A stretch of 47,967 nucleotides of DNA from Candidatus Albibeggiatoa sp. nov. BB20 (GTDB lineage: Bacteria > Pseudomonadota > Gammaproteobacteria > Beggiatoales > Beggiatoaceae), in NCBI GenBank assembly GCA_016744725.1, contig JADGDW010000010.1:1-47967 (forward strand), read 5' to 3'. A program made the translations under genes and the position numbers. The first letter of the stretch is position 1. Each line of letters begins with the position of its first letter. Below the pieces are notes generated by a model, which did not search any database, was not told the DNA's origin, and saw only the letters and a list, made by a program, of their open reading frames with translations. Shown one piece after another: positions 24,834 through 33,912 of the stretch.

Positions 24834-27800
24834 ATGCCTCAATTTAATGGCCACACGTTTCAACAACTGTTTGAATTAGACACGCTTAAAGCATTTGACC
24901 AACAATTTTTAGATGCCTTAACGCCTGAATTAAAACAACAATTATTAGCTTATCGCCGACAATCTCAAGCATTTTCAAATATTAAAATCAGCGAGTTATT
25001 ATTAGATTGTGCACCTGTGTTAGAACAGTTTATAGCTCAGCTATTCGATATTGAATTTGAGCTTGAGCAGCTAAAAGGGCAGATGGTACAAAATGACCCT
25101 ATATTGCAATTTAAAAAATGGTTTGTTTTGCGCCGTGCGCGACGCAGATTAAATAAACAAGAATCTTTACCTAGTTTTGAATTATTAGATCAGTGGTTAG
25201 AACAGCAAATAGCTGGTGATTCCTCTGATAAAGAGTTGGCGACCGCAAAATTGGGATTGCACTATTTAAATAATAAAGATGAGTATAAAGAGGAAATTGA
25301 GCAATTAACTCAATGGTGTATTCAGGCGATAAAAGTCTCTGTAGGTCAAGCCACGGTTAAAAGCTGGATCAGTTTCAATTTACCACAACAAACCGATCCA
25401 CAAAATTTAGTCGCATTAATCCCAGCTCAACCACATTGTCAACAAGCACCACATCATCATCAACGCCAAGGTTTTGATTTAACTGATTGGGGAATGTCAT
25501 TGCGTGAAATCCAAGGCGAAATTCATTATTGTTTGTTTTGTCATGAACATGATGGCGATTCGTGTTCTAAAGGATTTTTAGTTAAAAAAGCGGACTATGA
25601 ATCAGGCTTTAGGCAAGATGCGTTACAAAATACCCTGACAGGTTGTCCTTTGACTGAAAAAATTTCAGAAATGCATGTTTTGAAACGCGAGGGCTACAGT
25701 CTTGCCGCTTTGGCGATGGTGATGACTGATAATCCCATGTGTCCTGCAACGGGGCATCGGATTTGTAATGAATGTATGAAAGCCTGCGTTTATCAAAAGC
25801 AAACCCCTGTTAATATTCCTGAAATTGAAACTCGGGTTTTATCTGATGTATTGGATTTACCTTATGGAGTTGAGGTTTACGATTTATTGACCCGTTGGAA
25901 TCCATTGCGGCAACAGCAATTTTTACCTCAAGCGTATAACGGCTTAAAAGTATTGATTGCAGGTCAAGGGCCGGCGGGTTTTACACTTGCACATCATTTG
26001 TTAATGCAAGGTTTTGCGGTGGTTGGTGTGGATGGGTTGAAAATCGAGCCATTAGATCAACAATTAATCCATAATCCAATTAAAAATTATACAGATATAA
26101 CAGAGGATTTAAGCAAAAGAATCACTTTAGGTTTTGGCGGCGTGGCTGAATATGGGATTACGGTACGTTGGGATAAAAATTATTTAAAATTGATTTACTT
26201 AAGTCTCTTGCGTCGTTCGCATTATCAAGTGTTTGGTAATATTCGTTTTGGCGGTACGATTACAGTTGAAGATGCTTGGGAGTTGGGTTTTGACCATTTG
26301 GCGATTGCGGTTGGGGCGGGTTTACCGCAGGCTTTGCCAATTGAAAATAGTTTAGCCACAGGGATGCGCCAAGCCAATGATTTCTTGATGGCGTTGCAAC
26401 TCACAGGGGCGGCAAAATCAGATAGTTTGGCTAATTTACAAATTCGATTACCTGCGGTTGTGATTGGTGGTGGCTTAACCGCGATTGATACCGCAACTGA
26501 AGTGCAAGCTTATTATTTAGTCCAAATTGAGAAAATAGCCCACCGTTATGCTGAATTGGAAAAAGCGGGGCTAAAAGATAATATTTGGCAACAATTGACT
26601 GCCACGGAACAAATGATTTTACAACAGTTTTTAACTCATGCGCAACAGTTGCACGATTTGAAACAGCAAGCGGCAGAACAGTGTATTGAGCCAGATACTC
26701 AGAGTCTGATTCATCAATGGGGCGGTGTCAGCATTATTTATCGAGGGAATTTGCAACAATCACCTGCTTATACTCGTAATCATGAGGAAGTGATTCAGGC
26801 CTTAGAAGAGGGAATCTATTATGCACAAGGCTTTGAACCTAAAGCGGTTAAATTGGATTCTGAAGCTCATGCTACAGGTCTGACTTGTATTAAACGTGAA
26901 CAAGATGAAGCAGGACAATGGCAAGCGACTGAAAATGAAGTGACTTTTGCAGCCAACAGCATATTAGTTGCAACAGGGGCAAAAACCAATATTGCCTATG
27001 AATTTGAGCATCGTGGCACATTTGAGCGGGTTGGTTTTGAATATCAGCCTTATCATTTACAAGATGGCGAGCTACAAAAAGTCGATGCGGTTGAGCATTG
27101 CAAACAAGCAGAATTCGGTGCATTTACCTCATATCAAAATCAGGGCAATAAAGTCACATTCTTAGGTGATACGCACCCCGCATTTCATGGCAATGTGGTC
27201 AAAGCGATTGCATCAGGCCAGAAGGTATATCCACATATTGTTCAAGCCTTGGCTGACAAAAAAGTTGATAAATCCGACTTAGAATCTGAATATCAACAAT
27301 TTAAAACAAAAATCCAAGATTTACTCACAGCTAAAATAACTTCAATTCAATATTTGACAGAAAATGTATTAAGTATTCAGATTCATGCGCCTATGGCGGT
27401 ACAGAAGTTTTCACCGGGGCAATTTTTCCGTATTCAAAATTTTGAAACAGATAGCCCAACTGTGCAAAATACAAAATTACAAATGGAAGCGATTGCGGTT
27501 TTAGGGGCTAATGTAGATAAGGAAAAAGCAGAGCTTCAAGTGATAGTGATTACACAGGGAACAAGTTCTCGTCTATGTGGTCAATTACAAGTAGGACAAC
27601 AAATTGCGCTCATGGGGCCTACGGGTGCAAAAGCAAAAATTACTGAGGATAACGAAACCATTTTATTTATTGGCGGACAGTTAGCAATTCCTGAAATATT
27701 ATCTGTAGGCAAGGCTTTGAAGCAAAAAGGTAATACAGTGATTTATCTAGCGACGTTGGATCATGCTGATGCTGCTTTTTGTCATCAAGAGTTATTGGAA

Positions 27801-28280
27801 GCAACCTCCCAAATTATTTGGTTAACCCGTCAAGGCCAAGCCATCAAGCCGCAACGACCACAAGATACAGCCGTGGTGGGTGATTTAAAAGAAGTATTGC
27901 AACAGTATGCGAATGGCGCACTCTGTGCTGAATATGAATTGAAAACCGTGTCGAGAGTGGTTGTCATTGGCGGGGCACATTTAGTTAGTTTAGTGCAGTC
28001 TTTGCGTAGAAATGAATTAAAACACGATTTTAATCACAATACTCAATTTTCTGCTTCTACTTTCAGTACCATGCAATGTATGCTAAAAGGCGTTTGTGCA
28101 CAGTGCTTACAATGGCAAATTGATCCTGAAACAGGGGAAAGAACCAAAGCGGTGTTTGCATGTTCATGGCAGCAGCAACCCATGGAACTCATTGATACAG
28201 CGAATTTAAGCGAACGTTTACGCCAAAATCGAGTATCAGAAGTGTTAAATGCAGCTTGGTTGGATTATCTAAATATTTAG
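24834..28280 (+). CDS. Multidomain iron-sulfur flavoprotein, NfnB/GltD-like fused to NfnA/PyrK-like
   Basis: 1148-residue cytoplasmic oxidoreductase, exact reaction unknown. Residues 1-225 are a helical domain I do not recognise. A GltD/NfnB-like Fe-S region follows, with Cys at 233, 236, 244 and 271 (GCPLTEKISEM) and at 303, 311, 314 and 318 (HRICNECMKACVYQ). Next come two Rossmann nucleotide sites, VLIAGQGPAGFTLAHH (about 372) and AVVIGGGLTAIDTATE (about 540). From about 830 it resembles a ferredoxin-NADP reductase/PyrK module: FSPGQFFRIQ, MGPTGAKAKI, LFIGGQLAIPE, and Cys 1082, 1088, 1091 and 1110 (MQCMLKGVCAQC...FAC), as in the [2Fe-2S] motif of PyrK/NfnA. This order suggests a single-chain NADH/NADPH/ferredoxin transhydrogenase-like enzyme; that function is inference. 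It is monocistronic; TATAAT at 24789-24794 may be its -10. Confidence 0.75.
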   Translation: MPQFNGHTFQQLFELDTLKAFDQQFLDALTPELKQQLLAYRRQSQAFSNIKISELLLDCAPVLEQFIAQLFDIEFELEQLKGQMVQNDPILQFKKWFVLRRARRRLNKQESLPSFELLDQWLEQQIAGDSSDKELATAKLGLHYLNNKDEYKEEIEQLTQWCIQAIKVSVGQATVKSWISFNLPQQTDPQNLVALIPAQPHCQQAPHHHQRQGFDLTDWGMSLREIQGEIHYCLFCHEHDGDSCSKGFLVKKADYESGFRQDALQNTLTGCPLTEKISEMHVLKREGYSLAALAMVMTDNPMCPATGHRICNECMKACVYQKQTPVNIPEIETRVLSDVLDLPYGVEVYDLLTRWNPLRQQQFLPQAYNGLKVLIAGQGPAGFTLAHHLLMQGFAVVGVDGLKIEPLDQQLIHNPIKNYTDITEDLSKRITLGFGGVAEYGITVRWDKNYLKLIYLSLLRRSHYQVFGNIRFGGTITVEDAWELGFDHLAIAVGAGLPQALPIENSLATGMRQANDFLMALQLTGAAKSDSLANLQIRLPAVVIGGGLTAIDTATEVQAYYLVQIEKIAHRYAELEKAGLKDNIWQQLTATEQMILQQFLTHAQQLHDLKQQAAEQCIEPDTQSLIHQWGGVSIIYRGNLQQSPAYTRNHEEVIQALEEGIYYAQGFEPKAVKLDSEAHATGLTCIKREQDEAGQWQATENEVTFAANSILVATGAKTNIAYEFEHRGTFERVGFEYQPYHLQDGELQKVDAVEHCKQAEFGAFTSYQNQGNKVTFLGDTHPAFHGNVVKAIASGQKVYPHIVQALADKKVDKSDLESEYQQFKTKIQDLLTAKITSIQYLTENVLSIQIHAPMAVQKFSPGQFFRIQNFETDSPTVQNTKLQMEAIAVLGANVDKEKAELQVIVITQGTSSRLCGQLQVGQQIALMGPTGAKAKITEDNETILFIGGQLAIPEILSVGKALKQKGNTVIYLATLDHADAAFCHQELLEATSQIIWLTRQGQAIKPQRPQDTAVVGDLKEVLQQYANGALCAEYELKTVSRVVVIGGAHLVSLVQSLRRNELKHDFNHNTQFSASTFSTMQCMLKGVCAQCLQWQIDPETGERTKAVFACSWQQQPMELIDTANLSERLRQNRVSEVLNAAWLDYLNI

Positions 28281-28332
28281 TTTTTTGTATAAATTCAATG
28301 AATTTCTAAAGTTCTGCAAAAAAGTAGTATTT

Positions 28333-28369
28333 ATAGTGTAGGGTGGAATGGCGCAGCGTTTTTCACTAT
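28333..28369 (+). repeat. REP-like GTAGGGTGG element
   Basis: ATAGTG (28333-28338) and CACTAT (28364-28369) bracket TAGGGTGGAATGGCGCAGCG. The core resembles the widespread GTAGGGTGGGTTAGCGCAGCG-type bacterial intergenic repeat, here in shortened form. It lies 11 bp before copy 2 of the TATAGTC element. Confidence 0.5.
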
Positions 28370-28379
28370 GGCAATATTA

Positions 28380-28496
28380 TATAGTCGTTTTATTCTAAGA
28401 TGATACAGGACTGGCAGTCCTAGACTTTAAAACTGATTGATATTTAAACTAATGACAGGACTGCCAATCCTCACACTCAAGATAGAATTGACTATA
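28380..28496 (-). mobile_element. TATAGTC palindromic element, copy 2 (inverted)
   Basis: 117 bp from TATAGTC (28380-28386) to GACTATA (28490-28496). Its reverse complement aligns with copy 1 throughout: TATAGTCAATT end, AGGATTGGCAGTCCTG palindrome, TTTAAATATCAATCA middle, second AGGACTGCCAGTCCTG palindrome and AAAACGACTATA end. TTA flanks both sides and could be a 3-bp target duplication. It sits between convergent genes. Confidence 0.7.
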
Positions 28497-28538
28497 TTAT
28501 CAACATGATCGATAAACAGATTATTGGTCATTATTCTT

Positions 28539-28568
28539 AGGGCTACGAACCTTATGGTCAATAGCCCT
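28539..28568. terminator. Hairpin between convergent flavoprotein gene and dnaN
   Basis: AGGGCTA (28539-28545) pairs with TAGCCCT (28562-28568), 16-nt loop. No T tract on either side, so it is only a possible terminator or 3'-end stem for dnaN or the flavoprotein gene. Confidence 0.35.
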
Positions 28569-28577
28569 CGAATACTG

Positions 28578-29699
28578 CTATAAACGCATTGGCATTACAA
28601 CAAATTTAGTGGTATCCACATCTTTAGGTTTGATTAAACAACTGCTGTCTGAATCAACAAAACATAATTGCGCTTCTTTGGTCTTAATCGCGCCTAAAGC
28701 ATCTTGTAAATAACTGACATTAAAGCCAATTTCTAAATTCTCATCATCATATTCCACTTCACAATCAACCACTGCTTCTTCCTGCTCAGGGTTACGAGAA
28801 GTCACCCGTAATAAATTCTCACCTAACATCAGCTTAATGCCGCGATATTTTTCATTACTCAAAATACTGGCTTGAGTCAGCGCATTTTTCAGTTTGCTAA
28901 TTTCTACCGTCATGATTTTATCGGGATTTAAAGGAATCACGTTGTAATAATCAGGGAACTTACCATCAATTAATTTTGAAGTAATAATCAATGCATCAGA
29001 CACCACAAATTTAACATGATTCTCATCTACATAAATTTGGACTTCTTCACCGTCACCACCATCTAACATCCGTTCTAATTCAATCACTGCTTTTTTAGGC
29101 ACAATGACTTTGATTGGTTCTGCTTCACCCAAATCAAATGCGGTTTCAGCCATAGCAAGGCGATGCCCATCTGTTGCGACGACGGACAACCTATCTTTTT
29201 GTAAATCAAAACAAATACCATTTAAATAATAACGCACATCATTATTAGCAATTGCAAATGAAGTCTGACTTAATAAATCACGTAAAGTGGCTTTAGGCAA
29301 ACTAAATTGATACATCCCTGTCATTTCAGGACTGGCAGGAAAATCGCTGGAAGGCAATGTCGATAAAGTAAAACGGCTTGTTCCTGATTTGAGCACAATG
29401 CGCTCTTCACTTTCTTGATGCACTTGGACTCGATTGGCATCATCTAAAGTTTTAACAATATCAAGGAATTTGCGCCCCGGTACTGTGGTTTCCCCTTCAT
29501 GGTCGTCGCCTAAACCTGTTTCGATCGGTAAACGACAAGAAATTTCGACTTCGGCATCAGTACCTGTTAAATGTAAGTGTCTGTCTGCAACTTTGACTAA
29601 TATATTGCTTAAAATAGCTAAAGTTTGGCGACTTTCAACCACACTTGCCACAGTTTTCAATGGGTTCAATAATTCTTTGCGCGGGATTTCAAAGTACAA
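28578..29699 (-). CDS. dnaN: DNA polymerase III beta subunit (sliding clamp)
   Basis: Ring clamp that tethers polymerase to DNA. The best start is the TTG at 29699: it gives MYFEIPRKELLNPLKTVASV, the normal clamp N-terminus, and has TGAGGG 7 nt upstream. The longer frame from 29723 adds eight foreign residues and contains the ribosome binding site itself. At 373 residues it has the three clamp domains and ends with the usual VVMPMRL. dnaN normally sits between dnaA and recF-gyrB; here it is divergent from uvrB, with none of those neighbours in view. Confidence 0.95.
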   Translation of the reverse strand: MYFEIPRKELLNPLKTVASVVESRQTLAILSNILVKVADRHLHLTGTDAEVEISCRLPIETGLGDDHEGETTVPGRKFLDIVKTLDDANRVQVHQESEERIVLKSGTSRFTLSTLPSSDFPASPEMTGMYQFSLPKATLRDLLSQTSFAIANNDVRYYLNGICFDLQKDRLSVVATDGHRLAMAETAFDLGEAEPIKVIVPKKAVIELERMLDGGDGEEVQIYVDENHVKFVVSDALIITSKLIDGKFPDYYNVIPLNPDKIMTVEISKLKNALTQASILSNEKYRGIKLMLGENLLRVTSRNPEQEEAVVDCEVEYDDENLEIGFNVSYLQDALGAIKTKEAQLCFVDSDSSCLIKPKDVDTTKFVVMPMRL

Positions 29700-29736
29700 A
29701 ACAATACCCTCAGTTATCAACAATGCTTAAAGAGCT

Positions 29737-29742
29737 ATTATA
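29737..29742 (-). promoter_or_regulatory. Candidate -10 box of dnaN
   Basis: Perfect TATAAT on the minus strand, 37 bp before the TTG start; 17 bp upstream is TATGCA as a weak -35, which overlaps the palindrome at 29752-29766. Confidence 0.45.
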
Positions 29743-29751
29743 ACTCACAGA

Positions 29752-29766
29752 TTATGCATTGCATAA
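29752..29766. promoter_or_regulatory. Perfect palindrome in the dnaN/uvrB divergent promoter region
   Basis: TTATGCATTGCATAA is a perfect 7+1+7 palindrome located between the dnaN -10 box and the uvrB start, where an operator for either gene would sit. It is not a LexA-type CTGT-N8-ACAG box. The regulator is unknown, and it could be chance in AT-rich DNA. Confidence 0.4.
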
Positions 29767-29825
29767 CTACAGAAAGATAACATGTTAAACTTTGTGTTCT
29801 GCATGAGAATGAGAATTAAATTTTT

Positions 29826-31829
29826 ATGGACGCATTTTCAATACGATCTGATTATCAGCCTCAAGGTGACCAACCCACAGCAATTCGGCAATTATTGCAA
29901 GGTATTGAGCAACAACAGCGTCATCAAGTATTACTCGGTGTCACAGGTTCGGGCAAGACATTTACCATTGCCAATGTGATTGAGAAATTGCAGCGTCCAA
30001 CGTTAGTGCTTGCGCCGAATAAAACCCTTGCAGCTCAGCTATATAGTGAAATGCGTGGCTTTTTTCCTCATAATTCTGTCGAATACTTCGTATCTTATTA
30101 TGATTATTACCAGCCCGAAGCCTATGTGCCTGCTTCTGATACTTATATTGAAAAAGATGCCTCAATCAATCAACAAATTGAACAAATGCGTTTATCAGCA
30201 ACCAAAGCGTTGTTAGAACGTTCTGACGCAATTATTGTGGCCACGGTATCGGCGATTTATGGTTTAGGTGATCCTGAATGGTATATGCAAATGGTATTGC
30301 ATTTTATTCGTGGTGAGCAAGTTGAGCAGCGATTTATTTTACGTCGATTGGCTGAACTGCAATACACTCGCAATGATATTGTGTTAGAACGGGGTTGTTA
30401 TCGGGTGCATGGTGAAGTGATTGATATTTATCCTGCGGAATCGGATCGGGATGCGATTCGGATTGAATTATTTGACGATGAAATAGAGCAGCTCAGTTAT
30501 TTCGATCCATTGACAGGCAAAACCTTGCGTAAAGTGCCACGTCTTACGGTTTATCCTAAAACCCATTATGTCACGCCACGGCATGTTTTATTGCAAGCAA
30601 TTGATAATATTAAATTAGAACTGAAACAACGCTTAGAAAAATTATACGAAAAAAATAAATTGATCGAAGCCCAACGCTTAGAACAGCGGACTTTATTTGA
30701 TATTGAAATGATTGCAGAATTGGGTTATTGCTCAGGGATTGAAAATTATTCGCGTTATTTATCCCAGCGTGAACCGGGAGAACCACCGCCGACTTTATTT
30801 GATTATTTGCCTGCTGATGCGCTGCTGGTTATTGATGAAAGCCATGTCAGCGTGCCACAAATTGGCGGAATGTATCGGGGCGATCGTTCGCGTAAAGAAA
30901 ATCTAGTTGAGTATGGATTTCGTTTGCCTTCAGCCTTGGACAATCGGCCACTGAAATTTGAAGAATTTGAAAAGTTGATGCCACAAACCATTTACGTATC
31001 AGCAACACCAAGCACTTATGAATTAGAACACGCTCAACAAATTGTAGAACAAGTCGTGCGGCCAACAGGCTTAATTGACCCTGAGTTGGAAGTTAGGCCT
31101 GTCACTACTCAAGTTGATGATGTGTTATCAGAAATTCACCAACGGGTAGCGGTCAATGAGCGGGTTTTAATTACCACTTTGACTAAGAAAATGTCTGAAG
31201 ATTTAACCGATTATTTAGCTGAATATGATGTGAAAGTGCGTTATTTACATTCAGATATTGATACCGTCGAACGGGTTGAAATTATTCGAGATTTACGATT
31301 AGGTGTGTTTGATGTTTTAGTTGGAATTAACTTATTGCGTGAAGGTTTGGATATGCCTGAAGTATCATTAGTAGCCATTTTGGATGCGGATAAAGAAGGC
31401 TTTTTGCGGTCAGAGCGTTCTTTAATTCAAACCATTGGCCGAGCAGCGCGAAATATCAACGGCAAGGCGATTTTATATGCGGATAGAATTACTAATTCAA
31501 TGCAAAAAGCCATAGATGAAACAGAACGCCGTCGAGCCAAACAGGTGGAATATAATCAAACGTATGGCATTATTCCCCAAGGCATTCAAAAACAAATTGG
31601 TGATATTTTAGAAACAGAACAACAAGAAAATAATAAGGTCGATTACTACGCTAAAGTTGCTGAAGAAGCAGGTGCTTACGGTAAATTAACTCCTGCTGCT
31701 TTAGACAAAAAAATCCAGCAGTTAGAAAAACAAATGTATCAACACGCGGAAAATTTAGAGTTTGAAGACGCAGCCAAATTACGTGATGAAATTCGTCATT
31801 TACAGAATAATAGTTTGCAGATTATTTAA
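29826..31829 (+). CDS. uvrB: Excinuclease ABC subunit B
   Basis: Damage-verifying helicase-like subunit of nucleotide excision repair. It is 667 residues long. Visible: the N-terminal RSDYQPQGDQPTAIRQLLQG, Walker A LLGVTGSGKTFTIANV, the beta-hairpin region SYYDYYQPEAYVP, the Walker B-type DESHVSVPQ, helicase motifs in LVGINLLREGLDMPEVSLVA and QTIGRAARN, and a C-terminal UVR motif (LEFEDAAKLRDEIRHL) that contacts UvrC. No clear SOS box was found in the 126 bp upstream of it, so LexA control is not supported by the sequence. Confidence 0.97.
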   Translation: MDAFSIRSDYQPQGDQPTAIRQLLQGIEQQQRHQVLLGVTGSGKTFTIANVIEKLQRPTLVLAPNKTLAAQLYSEMRGFFPHNSVEYFVSYYDYYQPEAYVPASDTYIEKDASINQQIEQMRLSATKALLERSDAIIVATVSAIYGLGDPEWYMQMVLHFIRGEQVEQRFILRRLAELQYTRNDIVLERGCYRVHGEVIDIYPAESDRDAIRIELFDDEIEQLSYFDPLTGKTLRKVPRLTVYPKTHYVTPRHVLLQAIDNIKLELKQRLEKLYEKNKLIEAQRLEQRTLFDIEMIAELGYCSGIENYSRYLSQREPGEPPPTLFDYLPADALLVIDESHVSVPQIGGMYRGDRSRKENLVEYGFRLPSALDNRPLKFEEFEKLMPQTIYVSATPSTYELEHAQQIVEQVVRPTGLIDPELEVRPVTTQVDDVLSEIHQRVAVNERVLITTLTKKMSEDLTDYLAEYDVKVRYLHSDIDTVERVEIIRDLRLGVFDVLVGINLLREGLDMPEVSLVAILDADKEGFLRSERSLIQTIGRAARNINGKAILYADRITNSMQKAIDETERRRAKQVEYNQTYGIIPQGIQKQIGDILETEQQENNKVDYYAKVAEEAGAYGKLTPAALDKKIQQLEKQMYQHAENLEFEDAAKLRDEIRHLQNNSLQII

Positions 31830-32233
31830 AGTTTGAAATAGGGCTTGGAATAATGAATAAGAGACCTTGCAAGACTTGAAACCTGGCCGTCTCGACAGTT
31901 TTGGCGCAAGGGAATGCCCGATCTAATTCATTTAATTATGGCAATATGATTGGATTTTCTTAACTTGGTTAGAACGATTTTATCGTCTATAAAATATCTA
32001 AAAAATTACCATTATTGAATGGGATATTTTACAATACGTTCCGCTTGTGCACAAATTTTGTATTCTGAGTAGGTAAAGCTGGGATTTTTTCTTAACTATT
32101 TAATATCAGACACTTGAAATTTTTATTTACAAGCAACGTGCAAAAATTGTAATATGTGGTCTATACTTATGCGTAAACCTTAATGTGTAATATAGGTATC
32201 CTTTGTAACATCTAGGTTTTAAAAGGAAAACTT
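31830..32233. other. uvrB/pilM intergenic region (404 bp)
   Basis: No ORF recognised. GAGAC (31861-31865) and GTCTC (31889-31893) form a weak inverted repeat in a locally GC-richer patch that may be decayed repeat DNA. TATACT at 32162-32167 with GTGCAA 18 bp upstream is a possible pilM promoter. No sigma54 GG-N10-GC site was seen. Confidence 0.4.
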
Positions 32234-33307
32234 GTGAGCCTCCTCAGCTTAAAACCCGAACCCGTTGTGGGTATAGACATTAGTACAACGGCGGTTAAAC
32301 TGTTAGAACTCAGTAAATCAGGCCAAAGCTATCGTGTCGAAAGCTATGCCATGGAACCGTTGCCTGAAAATGCAGTCGTGGATAAAAACATCAATGAAAG
32401 CGAAGTTGAAGTCGTTGGTGCTGCGATTGAAAAAATCGTGAAAAAAGCAAAGCCTAAAGCCGATCATGCTGCTGTCTCTGTTTCAGGCCCTGCCGTAATG
32501 ACTAAAATTGTTACTATGGATGGCGGTATGTCTGATGAAGACATTTTAGGGCAAATTGAAATGGATGCAGAGCAACTGATTCCATTCCCATTGGAAGAAG
32601 TTAACCTGGATTTTGAAGTACAAGGCCCCAATGAACGAGAGCCTGACCGTGTTGACATATTACTGGCAGTGTCACGAAGCGAGAATGTTGATGCAAGAGT
32701 GACTGCTGTTGAAATGGGTGGCTTAAAAACCCGTGTGGTAGATATTGATAAATATGCTTTAGAAACCGCATTCCGAATGGTGATGTTAAATGATCCTGAA
32801 ATCAATGATGAGGATACCATCGCTTTAGTTGAAGTGGGCGCAACGACAACCACATTGAATATTATGGGTGAAAATCGGATTGTATTTACCCGTGAAGATA
32901 TGTTTGGTGGTAAAAAATTAACCGAAGATATTCAACATACTTATGGCCTGAATTATGAAGAAGCTCAGCTTGCCAAACGAGAAGGCACGTTACCCGAAGA
33001 TTATGAAACCACATTGCTAGAAACATTTAAAGAAGATGTCGCCCAAGAAATCAGCCGTTTGATTCAATATTATTATTCTACTTCGACCTACGGCAAATTA
33101 TCACATATCTTGGTTGCAGGTGGTTGTGCATCTATCAATGGGATTATCGATAATATCAGTAATAAAGTCGGTGGCCATGTTACGATTGTAAATCCTTTTG
33201 TCGGCATGTCAGTTTCAGATAAAGTAAATAAAAAAGATTTGATGTCTGATGCACCATCCCTAATGATTGCCTGCGGGCTGGCTTTACGCACTTTTGATGA
33301 GTACTAA
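32234..33307 (+). CDS. pilM: Type IV pilus inner-membrane platform protein PilM
   Basis: Actin-like cytoplasmic ATPase-fold protein that binds the PilN N-terminus. It starts at GTG 32234 with AAGGA 7 nt upstream. It is 357 residues with phosphate loops of the actin fold: VVGIDISTTAVKLLELSKSG at the start, IALVEVGATTTTLNIM in the middle, and LVAGGCASINGIIDNIS near the end. First gene of pilMNOPQ, with 2-bp spacing to pilN. Confidence 0.95.
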   Translation: MSLLSLKPEPVVGIDISTTAVKLLELSKSGQSYRVESYAMEPLPENAVVDKNINESEVEVVGAAIEKIVKKAKPKADHAAVSVSGPAVMTKIVTMDGGMSDEDILGQIEMDAEQLIPFPLEEVNLDFEVQGPNEREPDRVDILLAVSRSENVDARVTAVEMGGLKTRVVDIDKYALETAFRMVMLNDPEINDEDTIALVEVGATTTTLNIMGENRIVFTREDMFGGKKLTEDIQHTYGLNYEEAQLAKREGTLPEDYETTLLETFKEDVAQEISRLIQYYYSTSTYGKLSHILVAGGCASINGIIDNISNKVGGHVTIVNPFVGMSVSDKVNKKDLMSDAPSLMIACGLALRTFDEY

Positions 33308-33309
33308 TT

Positions 33310-33909
33310 ATGCCTAATATTAACTTATTACCTTGGCGCGAAAAACTTAAGAAAGAACGTGAAGCTCGGTTTGGTATTGCAGCAGGGGCAGGTTTAGCTG
33401 TAGCAGGCTTAATCGTGTTGGGCGTGCATTTATATATGCAAAGTTTGATTAGCTATCAACAAAGCCGTAATGGTTATTTGAATAGCGAAATTAAGTTGAT
33501 GGAACAAAAAATAAAAGAAATTGAGCAGCTAGAAGATAAAAAACAGCACTTGATTGAACGGATGAACGTAATTCAAGAGCTGGAAACCAGTCGCCCACGT
33601 ATTGTACATTTATTTGATCAACTCGTATTACAAGCTCCTGCTGGTGTTTATTTCACTAAGATGGAGCAAAAAGGTGAACAAGTGACTTTGGAAGGCTATG
33701 CCCAATCTGATGCCCGAGTATCTACGCTGATGAAAGCAATTGAGCGTTCTGAATGGATGAAAAATCCAACTATTATTGAGATCATACGTCAAAATCGTAA
33801 AGATTCCAGTTCGGGTAACAAAAAAGGCAGTAAAGGCAGTACGGTAAGCACATTTAAGCTTAAATTTAACCAAGCTGCTCCTAAAGCAAATGAAGATGAG
33901 GCATCGTGA
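33310..33909 (+). CDS. pilN: Type IV pilus assembly protein PilN
   Basis: Bitopic inner-membrane protein of the alignment complex, 199 residues. The short cytoplasmic N-terminus carries the PilM-binding motif INLLPWREKLKKERE, followed by a transmembrane segment (about 24-45), a coiled coil (about 55-80) and a ferredoxin-like periplasmic domain. The C-terminus is Ser/Gly/Lys-rich. It is followed by pilO after 3 bp; the two form a heterodimer. Confidence 0.95.
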   Translation: MPNINLLPWREKLKKEREARFGIAAGAGLAVAGLIVLGVHLYMQSLISYQQSRNGYLNSEIKLMEQKIKEIEQLEDKKQHLIERMNVIQELETSRPRIVHLFDQLVLQAPAGVYFTKMEQKGEQVTLEGYAQSDARVSTLMKAIERSEWMKNPTIIEIIRQNRKDSSSGNKKGSKGSTVSTFKLKFNQAAPKANEDEAS

Positions 33910-33912
33910 CTT

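Noticed and set aside
29700..29825. LexA/SOS box for uvrB
   Set aside because: No CTGT-N8-ACAG-like sequence is present in the gap.
31830..32233. Sigma54 promoter or tRNA gene before pilM
   Set aside because: No GG-N10-GC pair at suitable spacing and no cloverleaf or T-loop sequence was found.
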